DNA of 64,000 nucleotides from Microbispora rosea subsp. aerata (GCF_014647835.1 NZ_BMPY01000002.1:62001-126000), one strand, 5' to 3'; numbered from the stretch's first letter, positions 28,332 through 37,195 are shown. Notes: generated by a model not told the origin, from the letters alone. Translations and numbers: made by a program.

Positions 28332-29522
28332 TCAGCCGGTGAGGATCAGGACGGTGACCGTCGCGGCGACGCCGGTCACCGCCAGGCCCGCGCCGGTGGC
28401 GACGAACTTGCCCAGCGGCACCCGCACCTCCCCACGCCGGCACCACTCGAACCACAGCAGCGTCGCGAGCGAGCCCCAGGGCGTGATCACCGGGCCGAGG
28501 TTGGTGCCCGCGAGCAGCGACAGCAGCTGGGTGTGGTTGGCCGCGGGGATCACCTGCTCCCCCGCGACGTACGCCGGGAGGTTGTTGAGCACGTTGGACA
28601 GCGCGGCTCCGGCCACGGCCGCGCGGTAGGCGCCGTCCCCGTCCCCGCCCACCCCGACGAGCGTGCGCATCACGTCCGCCAGGCCGAGCCGGCCGAGCGC
28701 CGGGACCACGAGGAACAGCCCGGTGACGAAGACCAGCAGCCGCCAGGGGATCAAGCTCCACACGAGCTTGGTGCGGTCGCGCCAGGCGAAGGCGGCGACC
28801 ACCGCGACCGCCGCGACGAGGGCCGCCACGCCGATCTCCACGCCCGCCAGGATCGCGGCGACGAACAGAAGGCACGCCACCCCGGCCACGCCGAACAGCA
28901 CCCGGTCGGCCACCGGCACCGGCCGAGGCGGCACGTAGCGGTCCTCGCCGCGCCGGCCACGCCGCCAGTAGAACGCCCACAGGAACGCCATCGTCACCGC
29001 GATCGCCACGACCTGAGACGCTCCCATCCGCGCGGCGAACTCCCGCGTGGTCAGCGCGACCCGGTTCATGGCGAGCAGGTTGGTGAGGTTGGAGACCGGC
29101 AGCAGCAGGCTCGCGGTGTTGGCCAGCCAGACCGTCGTCATCACCAGCGGCAGCGGCGCGATCTTCGCGCGCGGCGCCAGGGCCAGCATGACCGGCGTCA
29201 GCAGGACGGCCGTGGTGTCCAGGTTCAGGAAGATCGTGACGAGCGAGGCGAAGGCCGTGCAGAGCAGGAACAACGCGGCGTAGCTGCCCCGGCCGACGAT
29301 CGCGATGCGGGTCGCGATGACGTCGAAGACCTGCGCCTCCTTGGTCAGCTCCGCCAGCACGATCACCGCGCCGAGGAACAGCAGCAGAGGGGCGATGCGC
29401 CCGATGCTCTCCCCGGCCGACTCGGCCGGCAGCAGGCCGGTGGCCACGAACACCAGACCCGCCGCGAGCAACCCGAATCTGATCCAATCGAGAACGCTCA
29501 GTCGCCGCAGCCCGATCAGCAC
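28332..29522 (-). CDS. ArsB/CitM-family (ion transporter superfamily) permease
   Basis: 396 residues from the second of two in-frame GTGs (29522), which has AAGG 7 nt upstream; GTG 29528 is the alternative. About ten to eleven hydrophobic segments fill the protein. LNLDTTAVLLTPVMLALAP, LLPVSNLTNLLAMN and SNVLNNLPAYV with GTNLGPVITPWGSLATLLW are the paired substrate-binding hairpin motifs of the ArsB/NhaD/CitM superfamily. Arsenite efflux is possible, but no arsR, arsC or arsA is nearby, so the substrate is open. It is a single gene. Confidence 0.85.
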   Translation of the reverse strand: MLIGLRRLSVLDWIRFGLLAAGLVFVATGLLPAESAGESIGRIAPLLLFLGAVIVLAELTKEAQVFDVIATRIAIVGRGSYAALFLLCTAFASLVTIFLNLDTTAVLLTPVMLALAPRAKIAPLPLVMTTVWLANTASLLLPVSNLTNLLAMNRVALTTREFAARMGASQVVAIAVTMAFLWAFYWRRGRRGEDRYVPPRPVPVADRVLFGVAGVACLLFVAAILAGVEIGVAALVAAVAVVAAFAWRDRTKLVWSLIPWRLLVFVTGLFLVVPALGRLGLADVMRTLVGVGGDGDGAYRAAVAGAALSNVLNNLPAYVAGEQVIPAANHTQLLSLLAGTNLGPVITPWGSLATLLWFEWCRRGEVRVPLGKFVATGAGLAVTGVAATVTVLILTG

Positions 29523-29900
29523 GCGCACACCTTATCGGCCCGCCCGCCGAGCTGATCGACCCCCTCCATGCCGTCGCCATCAGGGGAATGCCGGGCCCAT
29601 TCACACGTGCGGGACGGCGCGAAGCGAGATCCTCGTCGGCGAGCGGTAGGCCGTGAACACTGCCACGACCGGACGGGCGTCTCCTCTTCGGTTCCGGTAC
29701 GTGACCGGCACGCGCCGAGCCAAGCGAGTGCCCACCCAAGGTCAACCAGCCGACTATGGACCGCTTTCTGTCCCACGAGGTCAGGCGGGTGGTGGGCCGT
29801 TAGCGCCATGCGGCCGCTGTGGTCTTCATAGGTGTGCGACCAGGTGGGCGGTGCGGCGTGGCGTCGGATCTCGGAGGCGTCGCTGCGACGGCGCTCAGCG
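29523..29900. other. Gap of 380 bp without a confident gene
   Basis: A 97-residue minus-strand frame (29516-29809, beginning MALTAHHPPDLVGQKAVHSR) is open, and a frame change near 29660 would continue it as VVAVFTAYRSPTRISLRAVP to a stop. The composition looks protein-like but I recognise no family, and it overlaps the permease start. It could be a gene fragment; I leave it uncalled. Confidence 0.3.
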
Positions 29901-30455
29901 TTAGCGGGGAGGGTGGAGCCCGGAAATGACCATGTGGGCCAGCAGAGCGTGGGTCTCGTCGAGGTCCTCGGCGAGCTGAAACGCGCCCGCGGCCTCCAGG
30001 ACGGCGAACCCGTGCATCGCGGCGCGCAGGCAGCGGACCGCGTGGATCGCCGCCGAGCCCTCCAGCCCGTACGCCCGCAGCGCCGCGAGCATGATGCCGA
30101 CGAGCCGGTTTCCCACCTCGGCCGTCTCCTGCCGCGGCGCCTGGATCAGCGCCGAGTAGCGGTGCGGATGCCCGGCGGCGTAGGAGCGCCAGCCGTCCAT
30201 CAGGGCGCGCAGCGCCTCGTCGCCGGATCGCCCGAGCACCGCCTCGCTCGCGACGTGCGTCAGCTCCTCCATGACCCGGCCGGAGACCAAGACGCGCAGC
30301 TCGGCGAGGTTGCGTACGTGCTTGTAGAGGGAGGGGGTGGCGACCCCCGCGCGCCCCGCGACCGCGGACAGGGTGAGCGCGTCGGGGCCTTCCTCGTCCA
30401 CGATCCGCAACGCGTGGTCGACCACCGCGTCCCGGGACAGCGCCGCCCTAGCCAC
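29901..30455 (-). CDS. TetR-family regulator of the hydrolase operon
   Basis: 184 residues from GTG 30455, overlapping the hydrolase stop by 8 nt. The HTH is at residues 6-52: LSRDAVVDHALRIVDEEG and LSAVAGRAGVATPSLYKHVRNLAEL, with SLYKHV the recognition helix end. The C-terminal part resembles WHG-type TetR ligand domains (GWRSYAAGHPHRYSALIQAP). It is co-transcribed with the alpha/beta hydrolase, and a 17-bp palindrome overlaps their promoter, so autorepression is likely. Confidence 0.92.
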   Translation of the reverse strand: MARAALSRDAVVDHALRIVDEEGPDALTLSAVAGRAGVATPSLYKHVRNLAELRVLVSGRVMEELTHVASEAVLGRSGDEALRALMDGWRSYAAGHPHRYSALIQAPRQETAEVGNRLVGIMLAALRAYGLEGSAAIHAVRCLRAAMHGFAVLEAAGAFQLAEDLDETHALLAHMVISGLHPPR

Positions 30456-31308
30456 GGTCGTGCTCCTTGAGGAACGCGAGCATCGCGGCGGCGACCTCGT
30501 CGGGGTGTTGCGCGTGCGGGTAGTGCCCGGCGCCTTCGATCATCGCCACCTTGCCGAGCCCGGCGGGCATGCCGGCGACGATGCCGTCCGCCTCGGCCCG
30601 GGGGTCGGCCCAGTCGGGGTCGTGAGTGCCCATGACGACCAGGGCGGCGCAGCGGATGCGGTCGAGGTGCGCGCCCGCGTCGACCGGTGCGGACGCGCCC
30701 ATCGCGCTGACCACCGCCATGCGGCCGGGCCTGCTCAGGTCGCTCTCCAAGGCGGCCAGGTAGTCCGTCCAGTCCGCGGGCTTGACGCCGGGGTAGGCGT
30801 GGTCGAGGTAGCTCTTCCACATCCCCGTGCTGCGCAGAAGCGCGACACCCATGAGCCGCGTCATGCCCTTGCGGTAGCGGCCCTTGCGCAGCAGGCCGCC
30901 CAGATCGGGCTTCTGCGGCCGGGTGAAGGGGCCGATCTCCACCAGCGCGGTGACCAGCTCGGGCCGTCGCGCCGCCGCGATCGTGGCCGCCCCTCCGGCG
31001 AACGAGTGCCCCACGACGACGGCGGGCCCGCCCAGGTGCTCGATCAGGGCGACGATGTCGTGTGCGGTGTCGGTGCGGGTGTAGGAGTCCCAGCCGAGGC
31101 TCGACTCGCCGTGCCCGCGCAGGTCCATGGTCGCCACGCGATATCCGGCGGCGGTCAGCGCCGGGGCGAGGAAACGGTACGCACGGCGGCTGTCCCCCAT
31201 CCCCGGAACCATCACGACCAGCGGACCCTCCCCCGTCACGTCGTACGCGAGCTCGCCGCCGCCGGTCTTCAAGGTCTCGGTCACAACACTCTCCTGGCTC
31301 ATATTCAT
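30448..31308 (-). CDS. Alpha/beta hydrolase
   Basis: 286 residues. HxG-type oxyanion region VMVPGMGDSRRAYR, nucleophile elbow VVGHSFAGGAA (Ser), acid in VVMGTHDPDW and catalytic His in EGAGHYPHAQHP are present, the full triad of the family. The putative -10 lies only about 10 nt ahead of ATG 31308 and no Shine-Dalgarno is visible, so translation may begin on a very short leader; ATG 31302 is an alternative. It is encoded with its probable TetR repressor. The substrate is unknown: esterase, lactonase or haloperoxidase-like roles all fit. Confidence 0.92.
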   Translation of the reverse strand: MNMSQESVVTETLKTGGGELAYDVTGEGPLVVMVPGMGDSRRAYRFLAPALTAAGYRVATMDLRGHGESSLGWDSYTRTDTAHDIVALIEHLGGPAVVVGHSFAGGAATIAAARRPELVTALVEIGPFTRPQKPDLGGLLRKGRYRKGMTRLMGVALLRSTGMWKSYLDHAYPGVKPADWTDYLAALESDLSRPGRMAVVSAMGASAPVDAGAHLDRIRCAALVVMGTHDPDWADPRAEADGIVAGMPAGLGKVAMIEGAGHYPHAQHPDEVAAAMLAFLKEHDRG

Positions 31309-31316
31309 AGCTAGCA

Positions 31317-31345
31317 GGCTAATAGCATTAGCCAGATGGTGTCAA
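31317..31345 (-). promoter_or_regulatory. Promoter of hydrolase-TetR operon with palindromic operator
   Basis: Reading the minus strand, TTGACA (31345-31340) is followed after 15 bp by TATTAG (31324-31319). The perfect palindrome GGCTAAT-AGC-ATTAGCC (31317-31333) covers the -10 and spacer, and a further GCTAGC lies just downstream. Binding of the TetR product there would block transcription. The spacer is short for a housekeeping promoter. Confidence 0.65.
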
Positions 31346-31787
31346 CGAGAGAATCACGTCACCGAGGTCGGGCGAGATATCGCTTGATCGGAAAGGACAA
31401 CCTGCACCATGGGGACCGCCGCGATGCCCTCAAGGGGCTCGGTACGTCACAGCCACCGGCCCGCGGGACCATGCGGCCATAGGCGTGGTCGAGCCGCCCC
31501 AACCAGCGCCGGACGAACCGGATGCAATGCGGCCCCTCTGCTTCTCCGTCGCGCCAGCTTGTGCGGGCGGGCTACCGCTTCGCAGGGGTGACGCGCGGTC
31601 GTCACGTTGAGGGTGGAGCGGAGAGGGATGATCACCTGGCGAGCACGTCGGGCAGGCTCGGGCCCCGGGAGCGGCCGATGGGGTTGGTCAGGGAGGATTG
31701 AACGCTACCCGGCTGCTTTTACGTTGTAGATTTTGAAGCGGAGCCTTGGTCGGCGCGATGGCTCAGCCAGGCTCGCCCGCCTGCACT

Positions 31788-31881
31788 GCGACGTTGGAGA
31801 AAGCCGGGGACGGCTGGAAGTGCCGCTGCCGACAGCGACGCCGGAGTAAGCCAGGGACGGCTGAGGGCATCGCTGCCGGCG
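31788..31881. repeat. Two-copy 47-bp tandem repeat
   Basis: Units 31788-31834 and 31835-31881 both run GCGACG..GGAG.AAGCC.GGGACGGCTG and end ..CGCTGCCG. The 31346-31787 stretch upstream of them shows no gene I can support; it includes an AT-richer patch at about 31715-31740. Confidence 0.7.
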
Positions 31882-31933
31882 GCGACGCGGCCGCCGGGTC
31901 GGTCGGTCCGCTCGCACGGGAGCACGCCGTCAC

Positions 31934-32340
31934 ATGAGAAACGCGTCCCTCACAAGCGAGCGCGCCCGTCCATGAAAGCGCGCCCTCGTATGAGGGTGCG
32001 TCCCTTGCGTGGGAGCGTCTCCTCGCACAGCAGTCCCCTTGCAGGGCACGCGTCCCTCCCGTGCGAGCACATCCCGACATGCGAGCATGTCCCGCGCAAG
32101 GGAGTGCCTCCCTCGTAGGCGAGCGCGTCCCTCACAGACAGCGCGGCGTCACAAGCGAGCGTGCCCCTCGCGTGGGAGCCGCCTCCTCGTAGGCGAGCGC
32201 GTCCCTCACAGACAGCGCGGCGTCACAAGCGAGCGTGCCCCTCGCATGGGAGCCGCCTCCTCTCAGGCGAGCGCGTCCCTCGCATGGGAACGCCTTCCTC
32301 ATAGGAGAGCTGTCCCTCATGCGGAAGCGCTGCCGGGAGG
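31934..32340. repeat. Degenerate array of about 17-21 bp units with a 74-bp near-exact tandem duplication, 3' of coaE
   Basis: Units such as GAGCGCGTCCCTCACAGACA, GAGCGTGCCCCTCGCATGGG and GAGCTGTCCCTCATGCGGAA follow one another across 400 bp. Within it, 32112-32185 and 32186-32259 are identical except for one base, and a third partial copy starts at 32260. The array ends 5 bp before the coaE stop codon. No conserved protein is encoded, although some frames remain open. Confidence 0.88.
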
Positions 32341-32344
32341 CCCC

Positions 32345-32950
32345 TCACGCCTCCCGTGCGGCCCGGGCGGTGAGGTCCTGCCATACCTTCTCGACCTGGG
32401 CGTCCAGCTCCTCCAGGGAGCCCTCGTTGCCGATCACGATGTCGGCGATCCGCAACCGCTCCTCGCGGGGGGCCTGAGCGGCGATCCGGGCGCGGGCGTC
32501 CGCCTCCGGCATGTTCCTGAACCGCCGCAGGCGCTCCAGCCGGACCTCGTCCGGCGTGTCCACCACAACCACCACGTCGTACAGGGCGGCGAGGTTGTTC
32601 TCGGCCAGCAGCGGCACGTCGAAGACGACGACCGCGTCCGGCGGGGCCTCCCGCTGGAGTTGCTCAGTGCGCTCGCCCACCTTCGGGTGGACGATCCCGT
32701 TGAGGATCTTCAGCTTCTCGGGGTCTGAGAAGACGATCGCGCCGAGCCGTTCCCGGTCGAGCGTGCCGTCGGGGCGGAGCACCTCCTCGCCGAACGCCTC
32801 GACGATCTCGGCGAGGCCGGGCGTGCCCGGCTCGACGACCTCCCTGGCGATCTTGTCCGCGTCGATGACGACGGCTCCGCGAGCCGCGAGCCGGCGCGAC
32901 ACCTCACTCTTGCCCGAACCTATGCCGCCCGTGAGCCCAACCTTCAGCAC
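32345..32950 (-). CDS. coaE: Dephospho-CoA kinase
   Basis: 201 residues from GTG 32950. The P-loop [21 protein letters not shown], the [13 protein letters not shown] substrate-binding segment, the lid and DVPLLAENN are all present. It carries out the last step of CoA synthesis, phosphorylating the ribose 3'-OH of dephospho-CoA. This is the short, single-domain form; no C-terminal GrpB-like domain is attached. It lies on the usual rpsA-coaE-uvrB axis. Confidence 0.97.
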   Translation of the reverse strand: MLKVGLTGGIGSGKSEVSRRLAARGAVVIDADKIAREVVEPGTPGLAEIVEAFGEEVLRPDGTLDRERLGAIVFSDPEKLKILNGIVHPKVGERTEQLQREAPPDAVVVFDVPLLAENNLAALYDVVVVVDTPDEVRLERLRRFRNMPEADARARIAAQAPREERLRIADIVIGNEGSLEELDAQVEKVWQDLTARAAREA

Positions 32951-32980
32951 GTGCCGCAGCCTATCGGGCGGGCCGGGGAG

Positions 32981-33436
32981 CTACGGCACCCGGCGCAGAT
33001 GGACCAGCGTCAGGTGGTCCTGCACCCGCTCCCGCTGGGTCTCCCGGTAGCCGAGGCGGCGGTAGAGCCGCAGGTTCCCCTCCGACAGGTGCCCGGTGAA
33101 CAGGTCGAACGCGGTCGCCTCCGGCACCGCCTCGTGGATCGCGGCCAGCAGCGCGCTGCCGATCCCCCGCCCCTGCAGGTCGGGGGCGACCACGAGGCGG
33201 CCCACCAGGCAGGTCGAGCCGGACATCTGGCCTCGGACCGCGCCGACCAGCCGCCCGCCGTCCGTCGCCTTCAGCACGATCGCCGTCTCGATCACCGTAC
33301 GCACCTGGTCGAGCGACTCGACGAGCGGCGCGATGAACGGGTCGCCGTAAAGCTGCGCCTCGGTCACGTACGCGGCGCGTTGCAGGGTGAGGATCTCCCC
33401 CGCGTCCGCGGGCAAAGCCCTCGCGATCTCCACCAC
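32981..33436 (-). CDS. GNAT-family N-acetyltransferase
   Basis: 151 residues. I chose GTG 33436, which has AAGGTGG just upstream, giving MVEIARALPADAGEILTLQRAAY; a GTG at 33469 is the longer alternative. The acetyl-CoA-binding motif A reads LVVAPDLQGRGIGSALLAAIHE (Q/RxxGxG/A at QGRGIG), followed by LYRRLGYRE, the usual C-terminal beta-bulge region. It lies between coaE and rpsA on the same strand, but a terminator separates it from rpsA. The substrate is unknown. Confidence 0.88.
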   Translation of the reverse strand: MVEIARALPADAGEILTLQRAAYVTEAQLYGDPFIAPLVESLDQVRTVIETAIVLKATDGGRLVGAVRGQMSGSTCLVGRLVVAPDLQGRGIGSALLAAIHEAVPEATAFDLFTGHLSEGNLRLYRRLGYRETQRERVQDHLTLVHLRRVP

Positions 33437-33478
33437 GGGGGCCACCTTATCGGCGGAGCCGTCGTGCACAAGCGCGGA

Positions 33479-33502
33479 AAGGCCCCGCCGAAGCGGGGCC
33501 TT
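33479..33502 (-). terminator. Intrinsic terminator-like hairpin of rpsA
   Basis: AAGGCCCCGC-CGAA-GCGGGGCCTT forms a perfect 10-bp stem with a four-base loop, about 50 nt past the rpsA stop. On the minus strand it ends in TT followed by TCCGCG, so the U-run is weak, as is common in actinomycetes. Confidence 0.85.
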
Positions 33503-33553
33503 CCGTGATGCCGTGGAGGATCGGCCGCGACCTCCGGTCCAGTGGGACCGGGG

Positions 33554-35014
33554 TCAGCTCTGGCCGCCCGCCAGCTTCTCGCGCAGGGCGGCGAGGGCCT
33601 CGTCGGAGGCCAGGGCGCCGCCGCCGGACTGCGAGCCGCTCTCGCCGCCGTAGGACGGAGCAGCCTCGTTGGCCGCCGCCGCCTCCTCCATGCGGGCCTT
33701 CTCGATCTGCGAGCGGTGCGCCTCGAAGCGGGCCTGGGCCTCGGCGTACTGCCGCTCCCACTCCTCACGCTGCTTGTCGAAGCCCTCGAGCCACTCGCCG
33801 GTCTCCGGGTCGAAGCCCTCGGGGTAGATGTAGTTGCCGTGCTCGTCGTAGGTCGCCGACATGCCGTACAGCGTCGGGTCGAACTCGACCTCGGGGCCGA
33901 CGCCCTCGTTGGCCTGCTTGAGGGACAGCGAGATGCGACGGCGGTCCAGGTCGATGTCGATGATCTTCACGAAGATCTCGTCGCCGACCTGCACGACCTG
34001 CTCCGGAATCTCCACGTGGCGCTCGGCCAGCTCGGAGATGTGGACCAGGCCCTCGATGCCCTCCTCGACACGGACGAACGCACCGAACGGCACCAGCTTG
34101 GTGACGCGGCCCGGCACGACCTGACCGATCTGGTGGGTCCGGGCGAACTGCTGCCACGGGTCCTCCTGCGTCGCCTTGAGCGACAGCGAGACCCGCTCGC
34201 GCTCCATGTCGACGTCGAGAACCTCGACCGTGACCTCCTGGCCCACCTCGACGACCTCGGACGGGTGGTCGATGTGCTTCCAGGACAGCTCCGACACGTG
34301 CACCAGACCGTCGACGCCGCCGAGGTCCACGAACGCACCGAAGTTGACGATCGAGGAGACGACGCCCTTGCGGACCTGGCCCTTCTGCAGGGTGTTGAGG
34401 AACGTCTGGCGAACCTCGGACTGGGTCTGCTCCAGCCAGGCGCGGCGGGACAGAACCACGTTGTTGCGGTTCTTGTCCAGCTCGATGATCTTGGCCTCGA
34501 GCTCGCGGCCGACGTACGGCTGCAGGTCGCGCACGCGGCGCATCTCCACCAGGGAGGCGGGGAGGAAGCCACGCAGACCGATGTCAAGGATCAGGCCGCC
34601 CTTGACGACCTCGATGACGGTACCGGTGACGATGCCGTCCTCGTCCTTGATCTTCTCGATGGTGCCCCAGGCGCGCTCGTACTGGGCGCGCTTCTTGGAC
34701 AGGATGAGGCGGCCTTCCTTGTCCTCCTTCTGGAGGACCAGGGCCTCGACGTGCTCTCCGACCTCGACGACCTCGGCCGGGTCGACATCGTGCTTGATCG
34801 AGAGCTCGCGCGACGGGATAACGCCCTCGGTCTTGTAGCCAATGTCGAGCAAGACCTCGTCTCGATCGACCTTGACAACGGTGCCCTCAACGATGTCGCC
34901 GTCGTTGAAGTACTTGATGGTCTCGTCGATCGCGGCGAGGAAGGCCTCCTCGGAACCGATGTCGTTGACCGCTACCTGCGGGGTGCTCGAGGTGGCCTCA
35001 GTGCTGCTCGTCAT
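33554..35014 (-). CDS. rpsA: 30S ribosomal protein S1
   Basis: 486 residues from ATG 35014, beginning MTSSTEATSS. Four S1 RNA-binding domains are visible, starting at about residues 37 (GDIVEGTVVKVDRDEVLLDI), 122, 208 (GQVRKGVVSSIVNFGAFVDL) and 293 (GQVVPGRVTKLVPFGAFVRV). The actinobacterial C-terminal tail is acidic and Gly/Ser/Ala rich. It helps the 30S subunit bind mRNA. GGAG lies about 12 nt before the ATG. A consensus promoter is seen 160 nt upstream and a terminator downstream, so it is a monocistronic unit. Confidence 0.98.
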   Translation of the reverse strand: MTSSTEATSSTPQVAVNDIGSEEAFLAAIDETIKYFNDGDIVEGTVVKVDRDEVLLDIGYKTEGVIPSRELSIKHDVDPAEVVEVGEHVEALVLQKEDKEGRLILSKKRAQYERAWGTIEKIKDEDGIVTGTVIEVVKGGLILDIGLRGFLPASLVEMRRVRDLQPYVGRELEAKIIELDKNRNNVVLSRRAWLEQTQSEVRQTFLNTLQKGQVRKGVVSSIVNFGAFVDLGGVDGLVHVSELSWKHIDHPSEVVEVGQEVTVEVLDVDMERERVSLSLKATQEDPWQQFARTHQIGQVVPGRVTKLVPFGAFVRVEEGIEGLVHISELAERHVEIPEQVVQVGDEIFVKIIDIDLDRRRISLSLKQANEGVGPEVEFDPTLYGMSATYDEHGNYIYPEGFDPETGEWLEGFDKQREEWERQYAEAQARFEAHRSQIEKARMEEAAAANEAAPSYGGESGSQSGGGALASDEALAALREKLAGGQS

Positions 35015-35170
35015 GTGTGGAATTGCTCCGAACCGGACAGATGTCGTTGTGACAGAAGCGCGGCGGGCCGTTTTTCGTTCACCGTGATGATGTGCTTCCT
35101 GGTAGTCACCAGGTGACCGAGCGCGAGCCCTCTCCGTCCGTGACGCGCGCGAGCCCACAACGCAGCGATC

Positions 35171-35199
35171 AGCATATGAGACGGAGCGAGCCGGGTCAA
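35171..35199 (-). promoter_or_regulatory. Housekeeping-type promoter of rpsA
   Basis: On the minus strand, TTGACC (35199-35194) and TATGCT (35176-35171) are separated by exactly 17 bp, a close match to the sigma-70/HrdB consensus. Predicted transcription would begin near 35164, leaving a leader of about 150 nt before the rpsA ATG. Confidence 0.85.
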
Positions 35200-35221
35200 T
35201 CCGAGGCAACCAGACGGACGC

Positions 35222-36280
35222 CTAATACGTGATCACCGACTTCGCCCGCGCCGGCGAGAGGGTTGACCGTAATTTACGCGGCACTGACACGCTCGTGGGA
35301 TCCCCGTCCGACGTATAACGCTCCCGTGGGTGTTTGTCGAGCCAGTCGAGCCAGTACGTCGAGCACCAGCGGCGGCATTCGCCGCGTTTTCCGTTGGACT
35401 GGATCCTCGGGATCGCGTATGGCGCAAACCTTTTCGCGTACGGCGAAACCGTAGGCTCCGCGCCGGCCAGGAAGACGCCGCCGAAGTGATATTTCGTGCC
35501 GTCCCACTTCCCCTCCCGCGCCCGGCTCGGCTTCCTCGGCCGCGACCCGTACGGCAGCGCGAAGGTCGTCGAGGCCGGCGCGCCGATCTTCTTCAGCAGC
35601 CGCTCCTGCCGGACGATCTGCTCGCTGACCCGCTTGCCGGACAGGCGGCGGAGATCGGGATGGGAATAGGTGTGGTTGGCCACTTCGAAACCGTGGTCGA
35701 GCAGCCACTTGACCGCCTGCCGCTGCCGTTTGCGGTCCCGGATGCCGAAGGGGTCGCGGTTGACCCAAAAGGTGGCCGTGGGGCGGAAGTTCGGATATTT
35801 GGCCGCGACCTCGTAGATGATGCCGACGGCCGTGTCGTTCTTCGGCATACCGTTCCCGTCCATCGCGAAGTGGCTGGGGTGGCCGTCGTCGAAGGTCAGG
35901 ACGACCGGGTGGGCCCCGGCCGGGATGTCGATCTTCCTGGCCACCAGTTCCGCGGCGGTGATCGGCACGTACCCGCTCTTGGCCAGGCGTTCCAGTTCCT
36001 TGCGGAGCTGGGCGGGGGTCCGGTCGATGGAGGCCCGCCGCTTGGGCAGGATGCGGTGATACATGATCACGGGCACCAGGCCGGCCTCGTTCGCCTTGAC
36101 CTTCTTGGCCGACTCGGGAGTCGCCTTCGGCGGAGCGCCGCTGGGTGCGGGGGACGGCGTCCGCGGCTTCGCCTCGACCTGCGACCGCCCGTCATCCCGC
36201 GGCAGCAGTACGAGCGCGGCAAGACCGATCACGACAACGACGACATTGGCGATTGCGGTAATTCGGGCGAGCTTGCGCAC
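35222..36280 (-). CDS. Polysaccharide deacetylase-family membrane-anchored protein
   Basis: 352 residues from GTG 36280. An N-terminal membrane anchor or signal (ITAIANVVVVVIGLAALVLL) is followed by a Pro/Ser/Ala linker to about residue 60, then a NodB-type domain: MYHRI, catalytic-type VVLTFDDGHPSHF and metal-site His in VANHTYSHPDL (H-xxx-H). The domain continues to ALPYGSRPRKPS. It probably deacetylates peptidoglycan or another wall polysaccharide outside the membrane. A C-terminal region of about 80 residues beyond the core, with CRRWC, is not assigned. It is divergent from the DUF2127 gene. Confidence 0.9.
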   Translation of the reverse strand: MRKLARITAIANVVVVVIGLAALVLLPRDDGRSQVEAKPRTPSPAPSGAPPKATPESAKKVKANEAGLVPVIMYHRILPKRRASIDRTPAQLRKELERLAKSGYVPITAAELVARKIDIPAGAHPVVLTFDDGHPSHFAMDGNGMPKNDTAVGIIYEVAAKYPNFRPTATFWVNRDPFGIRDRKRQRQAVKWLLDHGFEVANHTYSHPDLRRLSGKRVSEQIVRQERLLKKIGAPASTTFALPYGSRPRKPSRAREGKWDGTKYHFGGVFLAGAEPTVSPYAKRFAPYAIPRIQSNGKRGECRRWCSTYWLDWLDKHPRERYTSDGDPTSVSVPRKLRSTLSPARAKSVITY

Positions 36281-36336
36281 AGTTATTTGACCTTAGTGCC
36301 AGGCGTGTCCGCATCCGCGTGTGTTGCAATTTTCAT

Positions 36337-37134
36337 GTGGACTGGAGCCTGCGCGCCTGCGGACGGCACGGGCACGTCACGTACGCCCCGGACGAGGAGG
36401 CGCTGCGGAGCCGCCTGCGGGCCGAGACCGCGCTGGGCGAGGCGTGGCGCTGTCTACGCTGCGGCGACTTCACCCTGGGCCCGCCGCGCGGCGCCGGACC
36501 GGCCCGCGACGCGCCCGTCGTGCTGCGGGGCCGCGCGCTCCGGGACGCCGCGGTGCTCCGGTTCATCGCCGTCTTCCGCTGGGCCAAGGCCGTGCTCGTG
36601 CTGGCGGGAGCGTACGGCGTGTGGCGGTTCCGGGATCACCACGACGCCGTACGGCGGGCGTTCGACCAGGACCTCCCGCTGATCAGGCCGCTGGCACGCC
36701 AGATCGGGTGGAACCTCGACCACTCGGGCGTGGTGCACACGCTGCGCACCGTGCTCGGCGCGCGGACGACCACCCTCACCTGGATCTTCCTCGCCCTGCT
36801 CGTCCTCGCGGCGCTGCTGCTGACCGAGGGGACCGGCCTGTGGCTGCTGAAGCGGTGGGGCGAGTATTTCTCCGTGATCGTCACCTCGGCGTTCATCCCG
36901 GTGGAGGTCTACGAGATCGCCGAGAAGGCGAGCCCGGTCCGGATCGCGATCCTCCTGGTCAACGTCGCGGCCGTGATGTACATCGCGCTGAGCAAGCGCC
37001 TGTTCGGGCTGCGCGGCGGACGGACGGCGCATGAGGCGGAGCGGCACGAGGCGAGCCTGCTGGAGGTCGAGGAGGCGGGCCTGGCCGTCACCGAGCGCGA
37101 CCACCGGGCCACCCGCCCCTCCGGCCACCCCTGA
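36337..37134 (+). CDS. DUF2127 integral membrane protein
   Basis: 265 residues if GTG 36337 is used, giving (V)DWSLRACGRHGHVTYAPDE, the usual opening of these proteins; GTG 36319 would add six residues. A short Cys motif (CLRC) follows at about residue 40. Three to four membrane segments are visible (FIAVFRWAKAVLVLAGAYGVW, WIFLALLVLAALLLTEGTGLWLL, IAILLVNVAAVMYIALSKRLF), with conserved EYFSVIVTSAFIPVEVYEI. The C-terminal tail is charged. No Shine-Dalgarno is apparent. Function is unknown. Confidence 0.85.
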   Translation: MDWSLRACGRHGHVTYAPDEEALRSRLRAETALGEAWRCLRCGDFTLGPPRGAGPARDAPVVLRGRALRDAAVLRFIAVFRWAKAVLVLAGAYGVWRFRDHHDAVRRAFDQDLPLIRPLARQIGWNLDHSGVVHTLRTVLGARTTTLTWIFLALLVLAALLLTEGTGLWLLKRWGEYFSVIVTSAFIPVEVYEIAEKASPVRIAILLVNVAAVMYIALSKRLFGLRGGRTAHEAERHEASLLEVEEAGLAVTERDHRATRPSGHP

Positions 37135-37195
37135 CCCCGCCACCCGGCGGGCCCTTCCCCGCAGAGCCACCCCGACCGGGCCGCCCCGGCGACGG

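Noticed and set aside
29516-29809. A 97-residue minus-strand frame between the permease and TetR genes
   Set aside because: It looks somewhat protein-like and may be a fragment, but no family is recognised and it overlaps the permease start.
31763-32320. Open minus-strand frames over the repeat array, translating to repetitive peptides with RGR and YEG words
   Set aside because: They stay open because of composition and repeat length. No ribosome site, no conserved domain, and adjacent units are in different frames.
31934-32340. Possible CRISPR array
   Set aside because: Units are 17-21 bp and diverge continuously. There is no constant repeat with unique spacers and no cas gene in the window.
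35011-35199. A 62-codon minus-strand frame upstream of rpsA whose stop overlaps the rpsA ATG
   Set aside because: Its ATGs lie in or upstream of the -10 of the clear rpsA promoter, so they would not be in the mRNA, and it has no ribosome site.
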